NCBI GenBank assembly: GCA_013003675.1
Contig: JABDIP010000284.1
Span: 1 to 9,515 of the forward strand
Direction of reading: 5' to 3'
DNA length: 9,515 nt
DNA from: Inquilinus sp.
Lineage (GTDB): Bacteria; Pseudomonadota; Alphaproteobacteria; DSM-16000; Inquilinaceae
The notes under the pieces were generated by a model. The model had not been told where the DNA came from. It saw nothing but the letters and a program-made list of their open reading frames with translations, and did not search any database. Below are positions 1-4,705 of the stretch, piece by piece (the stretch's first letter is position 1; every line of letters begins with the position of its first letter). The position numbers and the translations under genes were made by a program.

Positions 1-42
1 GCCGGCCAGCGCCAGGGTCCAGTCGTAGAGCGAGCGCAGCAA
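1..42 (-). CDS. Probable DedA-family membrane protein, N-terminal fragment
   Basis: Only the first 14 codons lie in the window; the gene runs off the left edge. Read on the minus strand from a TTG at 42, the peptide is (M)LRSLYDWTLALAG. An N-terminus of the form LRxLYDWTxxLA is typical of alphaproteobacterial DedA/VTT-domain inner-membrane proteins, which act in lipid scrambling and membrane homeostasis; the assignment rests on that resemblance alone. No in-frame ATG or GTG lies between the response regulator stop and this point, so TTG is the most plausible start, although the ribosome site in front of it is poor. It lies 99 bases downstream of the response regulator on the same strand. A longer reading frame without a normal start remains possible. 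Confidence 0.45.
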   Translation of the reverse strand, partial: MLRSLYDWTLALAG

Positions 43-141
43 AGCGGATATCCAGGGCTGGCGTGGGGGCGGGGCGTGCGGGTTGAAGCGTGCCGGCGGT
101 GTAGCAGCCGCCGGCGGCGCGGCGCAACCGGGGCTGGCCGG

Positions 142-759
142 TCAGACGAACTTGACGCCGACCTTGTTGCGGAACTGCCAGCATGTCTGGCCGCGCATTT
201 CCTTGCCCTCGGCGGTCTTCAGGGTGAAGAACTTCATCCAGCGGACGTTGTCGTTGGCCACCTCGATCGCCGCGCCGCCGGGCGACCGGCTGAAGATGGT
301 GCAATCGACAAACTTGCCGTAGTCGAACAGGATGCGGCCCCGTTCGGTCTCGCTCTCGCGCTTGTTGGACCGGCGTTCGACTGCCTGGTTGCCCTTGCGC
401 GCGGCCCGGGTGACCGTGTCGTTCAGCCGGCGGATCAACTCGGCACGGTTGAACGGCTTGATCAGATAGTCCTCGACGCCGAAGCCGAGGCCGTCGCGGG
501 CGTTCTCGCGCTCGATCAGGCCGGACTGGATCAGGAACGGTGTCCGCACGCCGTCGATGCGAAGCTGGTCGACGACCTCGTAGCCGTCGAAATCCGGCAG
601 CATGATATCGAGCAGGATCACGTCGTATTGGCCGGATTTGCCGATCTGCACCGCCTCGCGGCCGGTTCGCGCGCGGTCGCACTCGAAGCCCTCGGCTTCG
701 AGCATGCGCTCGACGGTTCGCGCCAGCGTTTCGTCGTCCTCGACGTACAGAACCCGCAT
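142..759 (-). CDS. Response regulator: CheY-like receiver with C-terminal PilZ-like domain
   Basis: This 205-residue protein is a two-component receiver joined to a PilZ-like tail. Residues 1-120 form the receiver, with the acidic pair D8/D9, phosphoacceptor D51 in LLDIMLPD, S79 in the switch position and K101 in the LIKPF motif. The receiver resembles the CtrA/OmpR class, but no winged-helix DNA-binding domain follows. Residues 125-205 instead look like a short PilZ domain: RSNKR (130-134) fits the RxxxR part of the cyclic-di-GMP site, and SRSPGG (157-162) fits [D/N]xSxxG with the first residue changed to Ser. Ligand binding may therefore be weakened or lost. The ATG at 759 is preferred over the TTG directly upstream at 762; a GGCGGGA-like ribosome site precedes it. 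No histidine kinase is adjacent, so this is probably an orphan regulator acting by protein contact. The receiver call is firm and the PilZ call is moderate. Confidence 0.88.
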   Translation of the reverse strand: MRVLYVEDDETLARTVERMLEAEGFECDRARTGREAVQIGKSGQYDVILLDIMLPDFDGYEVVDQLRIDGVRTPFLIQSGLIERENARDGLGFGVEDYLIKPFNRAELIRRLNDTVTRAARKGNQAVERRSNKRESETERGRILFDYGKFVDCTIFSRSPGGAAIEVANDNVRWMKFFTLKTAEGKEMRGQTCWQFRNKVGVKFV

Positions 760-934
760 CAATCAATCCCGCCCGGTGTTTGAACACGCGGCTGCAAACG
801 AACATGCTTAACGGCGAAAGTTGAATAAAAGGTTGCTCAAAACACCCCTTGGAGATTGTATTTCGTGCGGCCGGCCTCGTGCCGGGCGCGCGGGGGCGGC
901 CGCTCGGGCGATGCGCGGACGGGCGGCTTTCGCG

Positions 935-962
935 TTGACCAGCCCAAAGCCTTGGCTATGAT
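935..962 (+). promoter_or_regulatory. Sigma-70-type promoter of tRNA-Leu
   Basis: A -35 box TTGACC (935-940) and a -10 box TATGAT (957-962) are separated by 16 bases. Transcription would start near 969, about 12 bases before the mature tRNA 5' end, which is a normal tRNA leader length. Confidence 0.7.
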
Positions 963-980
963 GGCGCCGCCTTCGGGCGG

Positions 981-1067
981 GCCCCTGTGGCGGAATTGGT
1001 AGACGCGGCAGACTCAAAATCTGTTGCCTTCACGGGCGTGCTGGTTCGAGTCCGGCCAGGGGCACCA
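981..1067 (+). tRNA. tRNA-Leu (anticodon CAA)
   Basis: This is an 87-nucleotide class II tRNA that reads UUG leucine codons. The acceptor stem GCCCCTG (981-987) pairs perfectly with CAGGGGC (1057-1063), followed by discriminator A and a genome-encoded CCA (1065-1067). The anticodon stem GCAGA/TCTGT encloses the loop CTCAAAA (1013-1019), with CAA at 1015-1017. A long variable arm, as expected for leucine, precedes the T arm with loop TTCGAGT. A good promoter lies just upstream. The reading frame starting at 987 across this gene is a well-known spurious translation of leucine tRNA. Confidence 0.98.
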
Positions 1068-1106
1068 ACTCTCTCCGACAATCGACGAAACCGGCCGGCT
1101 ATGGGC

Positions 1107-1131
1107 CTGGCCTTGCAGGCCGGCGGCCTTT
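1107..1131 (+). terminator. Weak candidate terminator behind tRNA-Leu
   Basis: CTGGCCT (1107-1113) and AGGCCGG (1117-1123) can form a 7-pair stem, including one T-G pair, with a 3-base loop. Only a short TTT follows after an intervening CGGCC, so this is a poor intrinsic terminator. The segment also overlaps the possible -35 box of the lysozyme gene. Confidence 0.2.
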
Positions 1132-1140
1132 CGCTACCAT
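1113..1140 (+). promoter_or_regulatory. Candidate promoter of the lysozyme gene
   Basis: TTGCAG (1113-1118) and TACCAT (1135-1140) are separated by 16 bases. Transcription would start near 1147, before the GGAGGAG ribosome site at 1161-1167. If real, it rules out the ATG at 1139 as the start codon, because that ATG lies within the -10 box. Each box matches the consensus only partly. Confidence 0.4.
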
Positions 1141-1174
1141 GGGGTGCCGCCGTGCCAGCCGGAGGAGCCCCCGG

Positions 1175-1996
1175 ATGCCCCGAACTACCTTGTCCCGCCC
1201 GTCCCGTGGCGCCGATGTGGAGCATCTGCAGCACCTGCTGAACCGGGGCGGCGCGTTGCTCAAGGTCGACGGCGATTTCGGCTCGGGCACCGAACGCGCG
1301 GTCAAGGAAGCGCAGAAGCTGGCCGGGCTGCCGGCGACCGGGGTTGCCGACGCGGCGCTCTGGACCTGGCTGGAGGCCCGGCCGGAGCCGTCGCCGGACA
1401 TCCCGACGGAGGCCGTGTCCTTGCTGGTGGCGGAGGAGGTCGGCAGCCGGAAGTTCTACGACAGCCACGCCACCTTCCCGCATTTTCCGGGCGGCGAAAG
1501 CGGCGTCACCATCGGCCTCGGCTACGATCTCAGGTTCCAGTCGGCGGCGGATTTTGAGCGCGATTGGGGCGACAGCCTGACGCCCGCGCAAATGGACGAT
1601 CTGCGGCCTAGCCTCGGCCGACCCGGCAGCAAGGCGGCGGTTGCCGCGCTGCGCCATATCGCCATCCCGTTCCCGGCCGCCTGGCGCGTTTTCGTCCGCC
1701 GGCTGCTGCCGCGCTATGTGGCGATGACGCGCAAGGCATTCCCCGGCTTCGACGCGCTGCCGCCGCTGGCCCGCGGGGCGCTGGTCAGCCTGGTCTACAA
1801 CCGCGGCGCCGGGATGGACGGCGCACGCAAGAAGGAGATGCGGGCGATCCGCGACCACATGGCCGCCGCCAAGGAGCGTCTCGACCGCGTCGCCGCCGAA
1901 TTCGAGGCGATGGGCCGGCTGTGGCCCGACGCGCCCGGCCTCGTCGCCCGCCGCAAGAAGGAAGCGGCGCTGTGGCGCAAGGGGCTCGGCGGATAG
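1175..1996 (+). CDS. Peptidoglycan-binding plus pesticin-type lysozyme-like hydrolase
   Basis: This 273-residue protein is predicted to cleave peptidoglycan. Residues about 13-65 form a PG_binding_1-type domain (LQHLLNRGG...VDGDFGSGTERAVKEAQ...G...TG). Residues about 80-270 resemble the pesticin/T4-lysozyme superfamily. The motif GVTIGLGYDL carries T112 and D118 with the same T-to-D spacing as the pesticin catalytic pair, and E87 or E88 is the likely acid. LVSLVYNRG and RLWPDAPGLVARRKKEA fit the C-terminal lobe. The start at 1175 is chosen because GGAGGAG lies 7 bases upstream; an in-frame ATG at 1139 has no such site. There is no signal peptide or membrane anchor, so export would need a holin, lysis or another route. 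Its position beside a tRNA gene and its endolysin-like architecture hint at phage origin, but no other phage genes are nearby. Confidence 0.85.
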   Translation: MPRTTLSRPSRGADVEHLQHLLNRGGALLKVDGDFGSGTERAVKEAQKLAGLPATGVADAALWTWLEARPEPSPDIPTEAVSLLVAEEVGSRKFYDSHATFPHFPGGESGVTIGLGYDLRFQSAADFERDWGDSLTPAQMDDLRPSLGRPGSKAAVAALRHIAIPFPAAWRVFVRRLLPRYVAMTRKAFPGFDALPPLARGALVSLVYNRGAGMDGARKKEMRAIRDHMAAAKERLDRVAAEFEAMGRLWPDAPGLVARRKKEAALWRKGLGG

Positions 1997-2009
1997 CCGG
2001 CCGCGCGCG

Positions 2010-2297
2010 CTAGTGGAAGCGCGACTTGGCGTCCGATAGCGCCATGCGCAGCTCGTCGATCTCCGGTTTCAGGGCTTGACTCAGGGTTTCGACCCGGTGC
2101 GCGTCCGCCTCGCGCACGGCGTCGGCGCGGGCGATCAGGTCGATGCGCCGTTTCTCCAGATCGTTCAGATGGCGCTCATAGGTGCCGCGTCGGTCCGCCG
2201 AAACCTCGGCGGCACGGACCTGCAGCGCCGCGATCTCCGCCGTGCATTCCCGCAATTGCGCCGCCAGCCGGTCGATCAGCGCGCCGTCCTTCGTCAT
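2010..2297 (-). CDS. Small coiled-coil protein, sll1863-family-like
   Basis: This 95-residue hydrophilic protein is almost entirely charged and alanine-rich helix with no signal peptide or membrane segment. It resembles the small sll1863-type stress-response proteins: an N-terminal LxAQLxxxxAEIxxLxxxA repeat, a central YERHLNDLEKRR stretch, and a C-terminus ending ALSDAKSRFH, close to the family's A..A.SRF ending. The biochemical role of these proteins is unknown; some are stress-induced. The ATG at 2297 has an AAGGGGG ribosome site at suitable distance. It is divergent from the MarR gene with 127 bases between the starts. I see no convincing promoter for it. The gene is very likely real; the family name is moderate. 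Confidence 0.75.
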   Translation of the reverse strand: MTKDGALIDRLAAQLRECTAEIAALQVRAAEVSADRRGTYERHLNDLEKRRIDLIARADAVREADAHRVETLSQALKPEIDELRMALSDAKSRFH

Positions 2298-2387
2298 GAC
2301 GATCCCCCTTTCGATCGACTGGCACTATTGGCGGGGTCGCGTAGATCCGCCTTGATCGAGGTCAGGGGATCGCCCGAAGAACTGCCC

Positions 2388-2417
2388 TTGACAGGTCGGC
2401 AATTAGATGCATATACA
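2388..2417 (+). promoter_or_regulatory. Promoter of the MarR-family gene
   Basis: A perfect -35 box TTGACA (2388-2393) is followed 18 bases later by TATACA (2412-2417). The -10 box lies inside the palindromic operator, so a bound repressor would block RNA polymerase. The predicted transcription start falls at about 2423-2425, on or next to the preferred start codon. Confidence 0.65.
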
Positions 2418-2423
2418 TCTAAT
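2402..2423 (+). promoter_or_regulatory. Probable MarR operator, upstream copy
   Basis: A 22-base inverted repeat with a single mismatched pair is centred between 2412 and 2413. Its core AGATGCATATACATCT (2405-2420) differs by one base from the perfect palindrome before the downstream membrane-protein gene. It overlaps the -10 box and touches the start codon of the MarR gene, which suggests autorepression. Confidence 0.7.
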
Positions 2424-2424
2424 C

Positions 2425-2889
2425 ATGAACGAGGCGAGCGATACACGGTTCAAGGCGATGCTGCGCGAGGCGCGGGGCTGTTCCTGTCTGGGGCTGCGCC
2501 GGGCCGGGCGGGCGGTCAGCCGGATCTATGATTCGGCGCTGCAGCCGGCCGGGCTCAAGGGCACCCAGTTCAGCCTGCTGGCCGTCGTCGCCAATTTGTC
2601 GCCGACAAACCCGGTCGAGGTGGCCGAGATGATGGCGATGGACCGCACCACCCTGTCGCGCAATCTGCGGCCGCTGGTGGCGGCCGGGCTGATCGCGCTG
2701 GAGCCGGGCGAGGAGGACCGGCGGCGGCGCAGCGTCGTGCTGACCGCGAAGGGCCGCGCCACGCTCGAAAAGGCGATGCCGCTGTGGCGGCAGGCCCAGC
2801 GCCGGACCGAGGAAGCGGTCGGCAAGGGCCGGATGGGGCGCCTGCGGGAGGATCTGGATCGGGTGGTGCGCGGTACCGGCGGGTCGTGA
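2425..2889 (+). CDS. MarR-family transcriptional regulator
   Basis: This 154-residue protein is a MarR-type winged-helix repressor, expected to be a dimer that leaves DNA on binding a small ligand or on oxidation. The winged helix spans about residues 50-115: GLKGTQFSLL, then the recognition region VAEMMAMDRTTLSRNLRPLVAAGLI, then the wing GEEDRRRRSVVLTAKG. Helices at both ends would form the dimer interface. C19 and C21, in a CxC pair near the N-terminus, could sense oxidants or bind metal. An ATG at 2407 is in frame but lies upstream of the -10 box and inside the operator, so the ATG at 2425 is preferred. No Shine-Dalgarno sequence precedes it, and the predicted transcription start coincides with it, suggesting a leaderless mRNA. 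Matching palindromes here and before the next gene predict control of both. Confidence 0.93.
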   Translation: MNEASDTRFKAMLREARGCSCLGLRRAGRAVSRIYDSALQPAGLKGTQFSLLAVVANLSPTNPVEVAEMMAMDRTTLSRNLRPLVAAGLIALEPGEEDRRRRSVVLTAKGRATLEKAMPLWRQAQRRTEEAVGKGRMGRLREDLDRVVRGTGGS

Positions 2890-2906
2890 GTTTTTTTTCG
2901 GCAACA

Positions 2907-2922
2907 AGATGCATATGCATCT
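2907..2922 (+). promoter_or_regulatory. Probable MarR operator, downstream copy
   Basis: AGATGCATATGCATCT is a perfect 16-base palindrome in the 55-base gap between the MarR stop and the membrane-protein start. It matches the upstream operator at 15 of 16 positions. TATGCA inside it could serve as a -10 box; no good -35 box is visible, though a run of eight T residues (2891-2898) lies just upstream. Confidence 0.7.
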
Positions 2923-2944
2923 AACAACGAGGAGGAATGGAACG

Positions 2945-3598
2945 ATGAATGATGGAACCCTGAGCAGAGCGACGATTTTGGCCATCGCGGCTGGGCTTGC
3001 CGCTTGGTTCGCCGCCGCCCTTGTGGCCGGCTCCGGCGGTGCCTTCGAGGTCGGGCCGGACGAGGTGCCGATCCGGCTGGTCGCGGCGATCCTGGCCCCG
3101 CCGCTGTTGTTCGGGCTCGCCCTGCTGGCCTCGGCACGGCTTCGCGCGGCGGTCCTCGGCCTCGATCAGGGCTTGTTGACCATGCTGCAGGGGTGGCGCG
3201 TCGTCGGCGCCATGTTCGTCGTGTTGTATCTGCACGACCTGCTGCCCGGGCTTTTCGCCTGGCCGGCCGGGCTCGGCGATCTCGCCGTCGGCCTGGCCGC
3301 GCCCTTCGTCGCCTTCGCCGTCATCCGCGGCAGCACCGGGTGGCGCGGCCGCGTCCTGTGGCTCAACATCGCCGGGTTGGTCGACTTCGCGGTCGCCGCC
3401 GGAACCGGGCTGCTGAGCACCGGCACCGCGCTCGGCGTGCTGGCCGGGCCGGTAACCTCGGATCTGATGGCGGTGTCGCCGCTCAGCCTGTTCCCGACCT
3501 TCGGCGTGCCGCTGTTCATCATCCTGCATATGGCGTCGCTCTATAAGCTCGCCGCCGAGCGGGAGAGCGCCGTGCCCGGGGCGGTGGCCCACGCCTGA
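2945..3598 (+). CDS. Six-helix integral membrane protein of unknown function
   Basis: This 217-residue protein is hydrophobic throughout, with about six predicted membrane segments near residues 9-29, 43-63, 84-101, 109-127, 137-157 and 180-205, and a short charged C-terminal tail. A conspicuous central stretch is LQGWRVVGAMF, followed by YLHDLLPGLFAWPAG and then GLGD, with polar residues (R85, H97, D98, D112) placed within or at the edge of the membrane. I do not recognise a named family or a substrate. The ATG at 2945 is chosen for the GAGGAGGA ribosome site about 9 bases upstream; an in-frame ATG at 2909 lies inside the operator palindrome and is unlikely. The gene directly follows the MarR gene and carries its own copy of the operator, so it is the likely regulated target, perhaps an export or stress-response membrane protein. 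That role is inference from context. Confidence 0.85.
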   Translation: MNDGTLSRATILAIAAGLAAWFAAALVAGSGGAFEVGPDEVPIRLVAAILAPPLLFGLALLASARLRAAVLGLDQGLLTMLQGWRVVGAMFVVLYLHDLLPGLFAWPAGLGDLAVGLAAPFVAFAVIRGSTGWRGRVLWLNIAGLVDFAVAAGTGLLSTGTALGVLAGPVTSDLMAVSPLSLFPTFGVPLFIILHMASLYKLAAERESAVPGAVAHA

Positions 3599-3609
3599 CG
3601 CTGTCGGAG

Positions 3610-3642
3610 CCGGCCGGGGTGGCGCAAATCCACCCCCGCCGG
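3610..3642 (+). terminator. Strong hairpin without U-tract, possible terminator
   Basis: GGGGTGG (3616-3622) pairs perfectly with CCACCCC (3630-3636) around a 7-base loop. After one C-C mismatch the stem continues with CCGGC (3610-3614) and GCCGG (3638-3642), giving 12 pairs in all. It starts 11 bases after the membrane-protein stop. No T-run follows, so it may be a U-less terminator or an mRNA-stabilising 3' hairpin. Confidence 0.45.
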
Positions 3643-3653
3643 TCCGGCCCCGG

Positions 3654-3662
3654 TGCTAGGAT
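3654..3662 (+). promoter_or_regulatory. Candidate extended -10 promoter of ytoQ
   Basis: TGCTAGGAT fits an extended -10 element (TGn followed by a four-of-six match to TATAAT) about 35 bases before the ytoQ start. No clear -35 box is seen. A similar TGCTATCC element lies at the same relative position before the glutamine amidotransferase gene. Confidence 0.35.
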
Positions 3663-3696
3663 CCCGTCCCGTGCAATGCGAAAGAGGGGACGATCG

Positions 3697-4155
3697 ATGA
3701 CGAACGGACGGTGGGCCGTCTATCTGTCCGGCGAGATCCACAGCGACTGGCGCGAGCAGATCGCCGCCGGCGTCGCGCGGGAGGGCCTGCCGGTCGATCT
3801 GCTGTCGCCGGTCACCGATCACGGTGCCAGCGACGAATGCGGGGTGGCGATCCTCGGGTCGGAGGACAAGCCGTTCTGGACCGACCACAAGGGGGCGAAG
3901 GTCAACGCCATCCGCACCCGCACGCTGATCGACCGCGCCGACATCGTCGTCGTGCGCTTCGGCGACAAGTACCGGCAGTGGAACGCCGCCTTCGACGCCG
4001 GCTATGCCTCGGCCAAGGGCAAGGCGCTGGTCACCCTGCACAACCCGTCGCTGACCCACGCCCTGAAGGAGGTCGACGGCGCAGCCCTGGCCACCGCTGA
4101 GACGGCCGACCAGGTGGTGCGCCTTCTGGCCTATGCCATCGAGGGCCGGCTCTAG
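3697..4155 (+). CDS. ytoQ: YtoQ family protein
   Basis: This 152-residue soluble protein matches the YtoQ family along its whole length: YLSGEIHSDWR near the N-terminus, SPVTDHGASDECGVAILG, then FWTDHKGAKVNAIRTRTLI, and DIVVVRFGDKYRQWNAAFDAG. Family members are usually about 150 residues, so it is complete. The fold is thought to resemble nucleoside 2-deoxyribosyltransferase-like proteins, but no reaction is established. The ATG at 3697 is chosen because all family similarity begins there and AGAGGGGA lies 6 bases upstream; the frame stays open back to 3619 without resembling the family. It is followed 18 bases later by the YqaA-like gene, so the two are probably co-transcribed. Confidence 0.93.
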   Translation: MTNGRWAVYLSGEIHSDWREQIAAGVAREGLPVDLLSPVTDHGASDECGVAILGSEDKPFWTDHKGAKVNAIRTRTLIDRADIVVVRFGDKYRQWNAAFDAGYASAKGKALVTLHNPSLTHALKEVDGAALATAETADQVVRLLAYAIEGRL

Positions 4156-4173
4156 CCGCCAGGCTCTTCCATC

Positions 4174-4608
4174 ATGACCGCCCTTGCCGGGCTTTTCGCC
4201 AGTGCCTTTCTGGCGGCGACCATCCTGCCGTTCTCGTCGGAGGCGGTGCTGGCGGCCCTGGCGACCGCCGAGGGCGCCGACGTGCCGCTGCTCTGGGCGG
4301 TGGCCAGTGTCGGCAACACCGCCGGCTCGGCGGCCAACTGGGGCCTCGGCCGGTTCGCCCTGCGCTGGCGCGAGCGGCGCTGGTTCCCGGTCAAGCCGGC
4401 GACCCTCGACCGGGCCCGCGAGCGCTTCCTGCGCTACGGTGCCTGGACGCTCCTGTTCGCCTGGGTGCCGGTGGTCGGCGACCCGCTGACCATGGCCGCC
4501 GGCCTGCTACGGATGAATTTCTGGGCCTTCCTGGTGCTGGTGGCGATCGGCAAGGCCGGCCGCTATGCCGCGGTCCTGGTGCTGGCGGAGCGGCTGCTTC
4601 CGGCATGA
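4174..4608 (+). CDS. YqaA-like VTT/DedA-superfamily inner-membrane protein
   Basis: This 144-residue membrane protein matches the small YqaA branch of the VTT (DedA/SNARE-associated) superfamily in length and motifs. It opens with a hydrophobic segment holding LPFSSEAVLAAL (about 18-29). GNTAGSAANWGLGR (47-60) is the small-residue motif, and WVPVVGDPLTMAAGLLRM holds the family's P..GDP...AG core, followed by GKAGRY. Four hydrophobic segments are visible. Larger DedA relatives are linked to lipid scrambling and membrane-potential maintenance; the function of the YqaA branch is not established. It starts 18 bases after ytoQ with only a weak ribosome site, which fits translational coupling. A second, partial VTT-type gene may begin at the left window edge. 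Confidence 0.88.
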   Translation: MTALAGLFASAFLAATILPFSSEAVLAALATAEGADVPLLWAVASVGNTAGSAANWGLGRFALRWRERRWFPVKPATLDRARERFLRYGAWTLLFAWVPVVGDPLTMAAGLLRMNFWAFLVLVAIGKAGRYAAVLVLAERLLPA

Positions 4609-4705
4609 TCCCTATCTACCGGCGCGATCCTATCCCCATTTCCCGGCGGGGCCGGCCGGTGCTATCCAGGCGTCCGGGTCGCATGGCGAAGGGCGCGAGG
4701 GGACG

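Noticed and set aside
76..783. Long plus-strand frame opposite the response regulator
   Set aside because: It is the antisense of a gene with clear receiver motifs; long opposite-strand frames are expected at this GC content.
760..930. Possible promoter or small RNA between the response regulator and tRNA-Leu
   Set aside because: AT-rich stretches near 810-865 could hold the response regulator promoter, but no box pair with proper spacing could be supported.
987..1241. Reading frame beginning MAELVDAADSK across tRNA-Leu
   Set aside because: It is the well-known false protein produced by translating a leucine tRNA gene; the region folds as a complete tRNA.
956..1858. 300-codon minus-strand frame across the tRNA and lysozyme genes
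   Set aside because: It runs antisense to both, has an Arg/Gly/Ala-rich composition and shows no recognisable motif.
981..1996. tRNA-Leu as an integrated-element boundary
   Set aside because: No integrase and no second copy of the tRNA 3' end were seen in the window; kept only as a possibility in the lysozyme finding.
2891..2898. Run of eight T residues after the MarR gene as an intrinsic terminator
   Set aside because: No stable stem-loop precedes it, so it is more likely part of the promoter region of the next gene.
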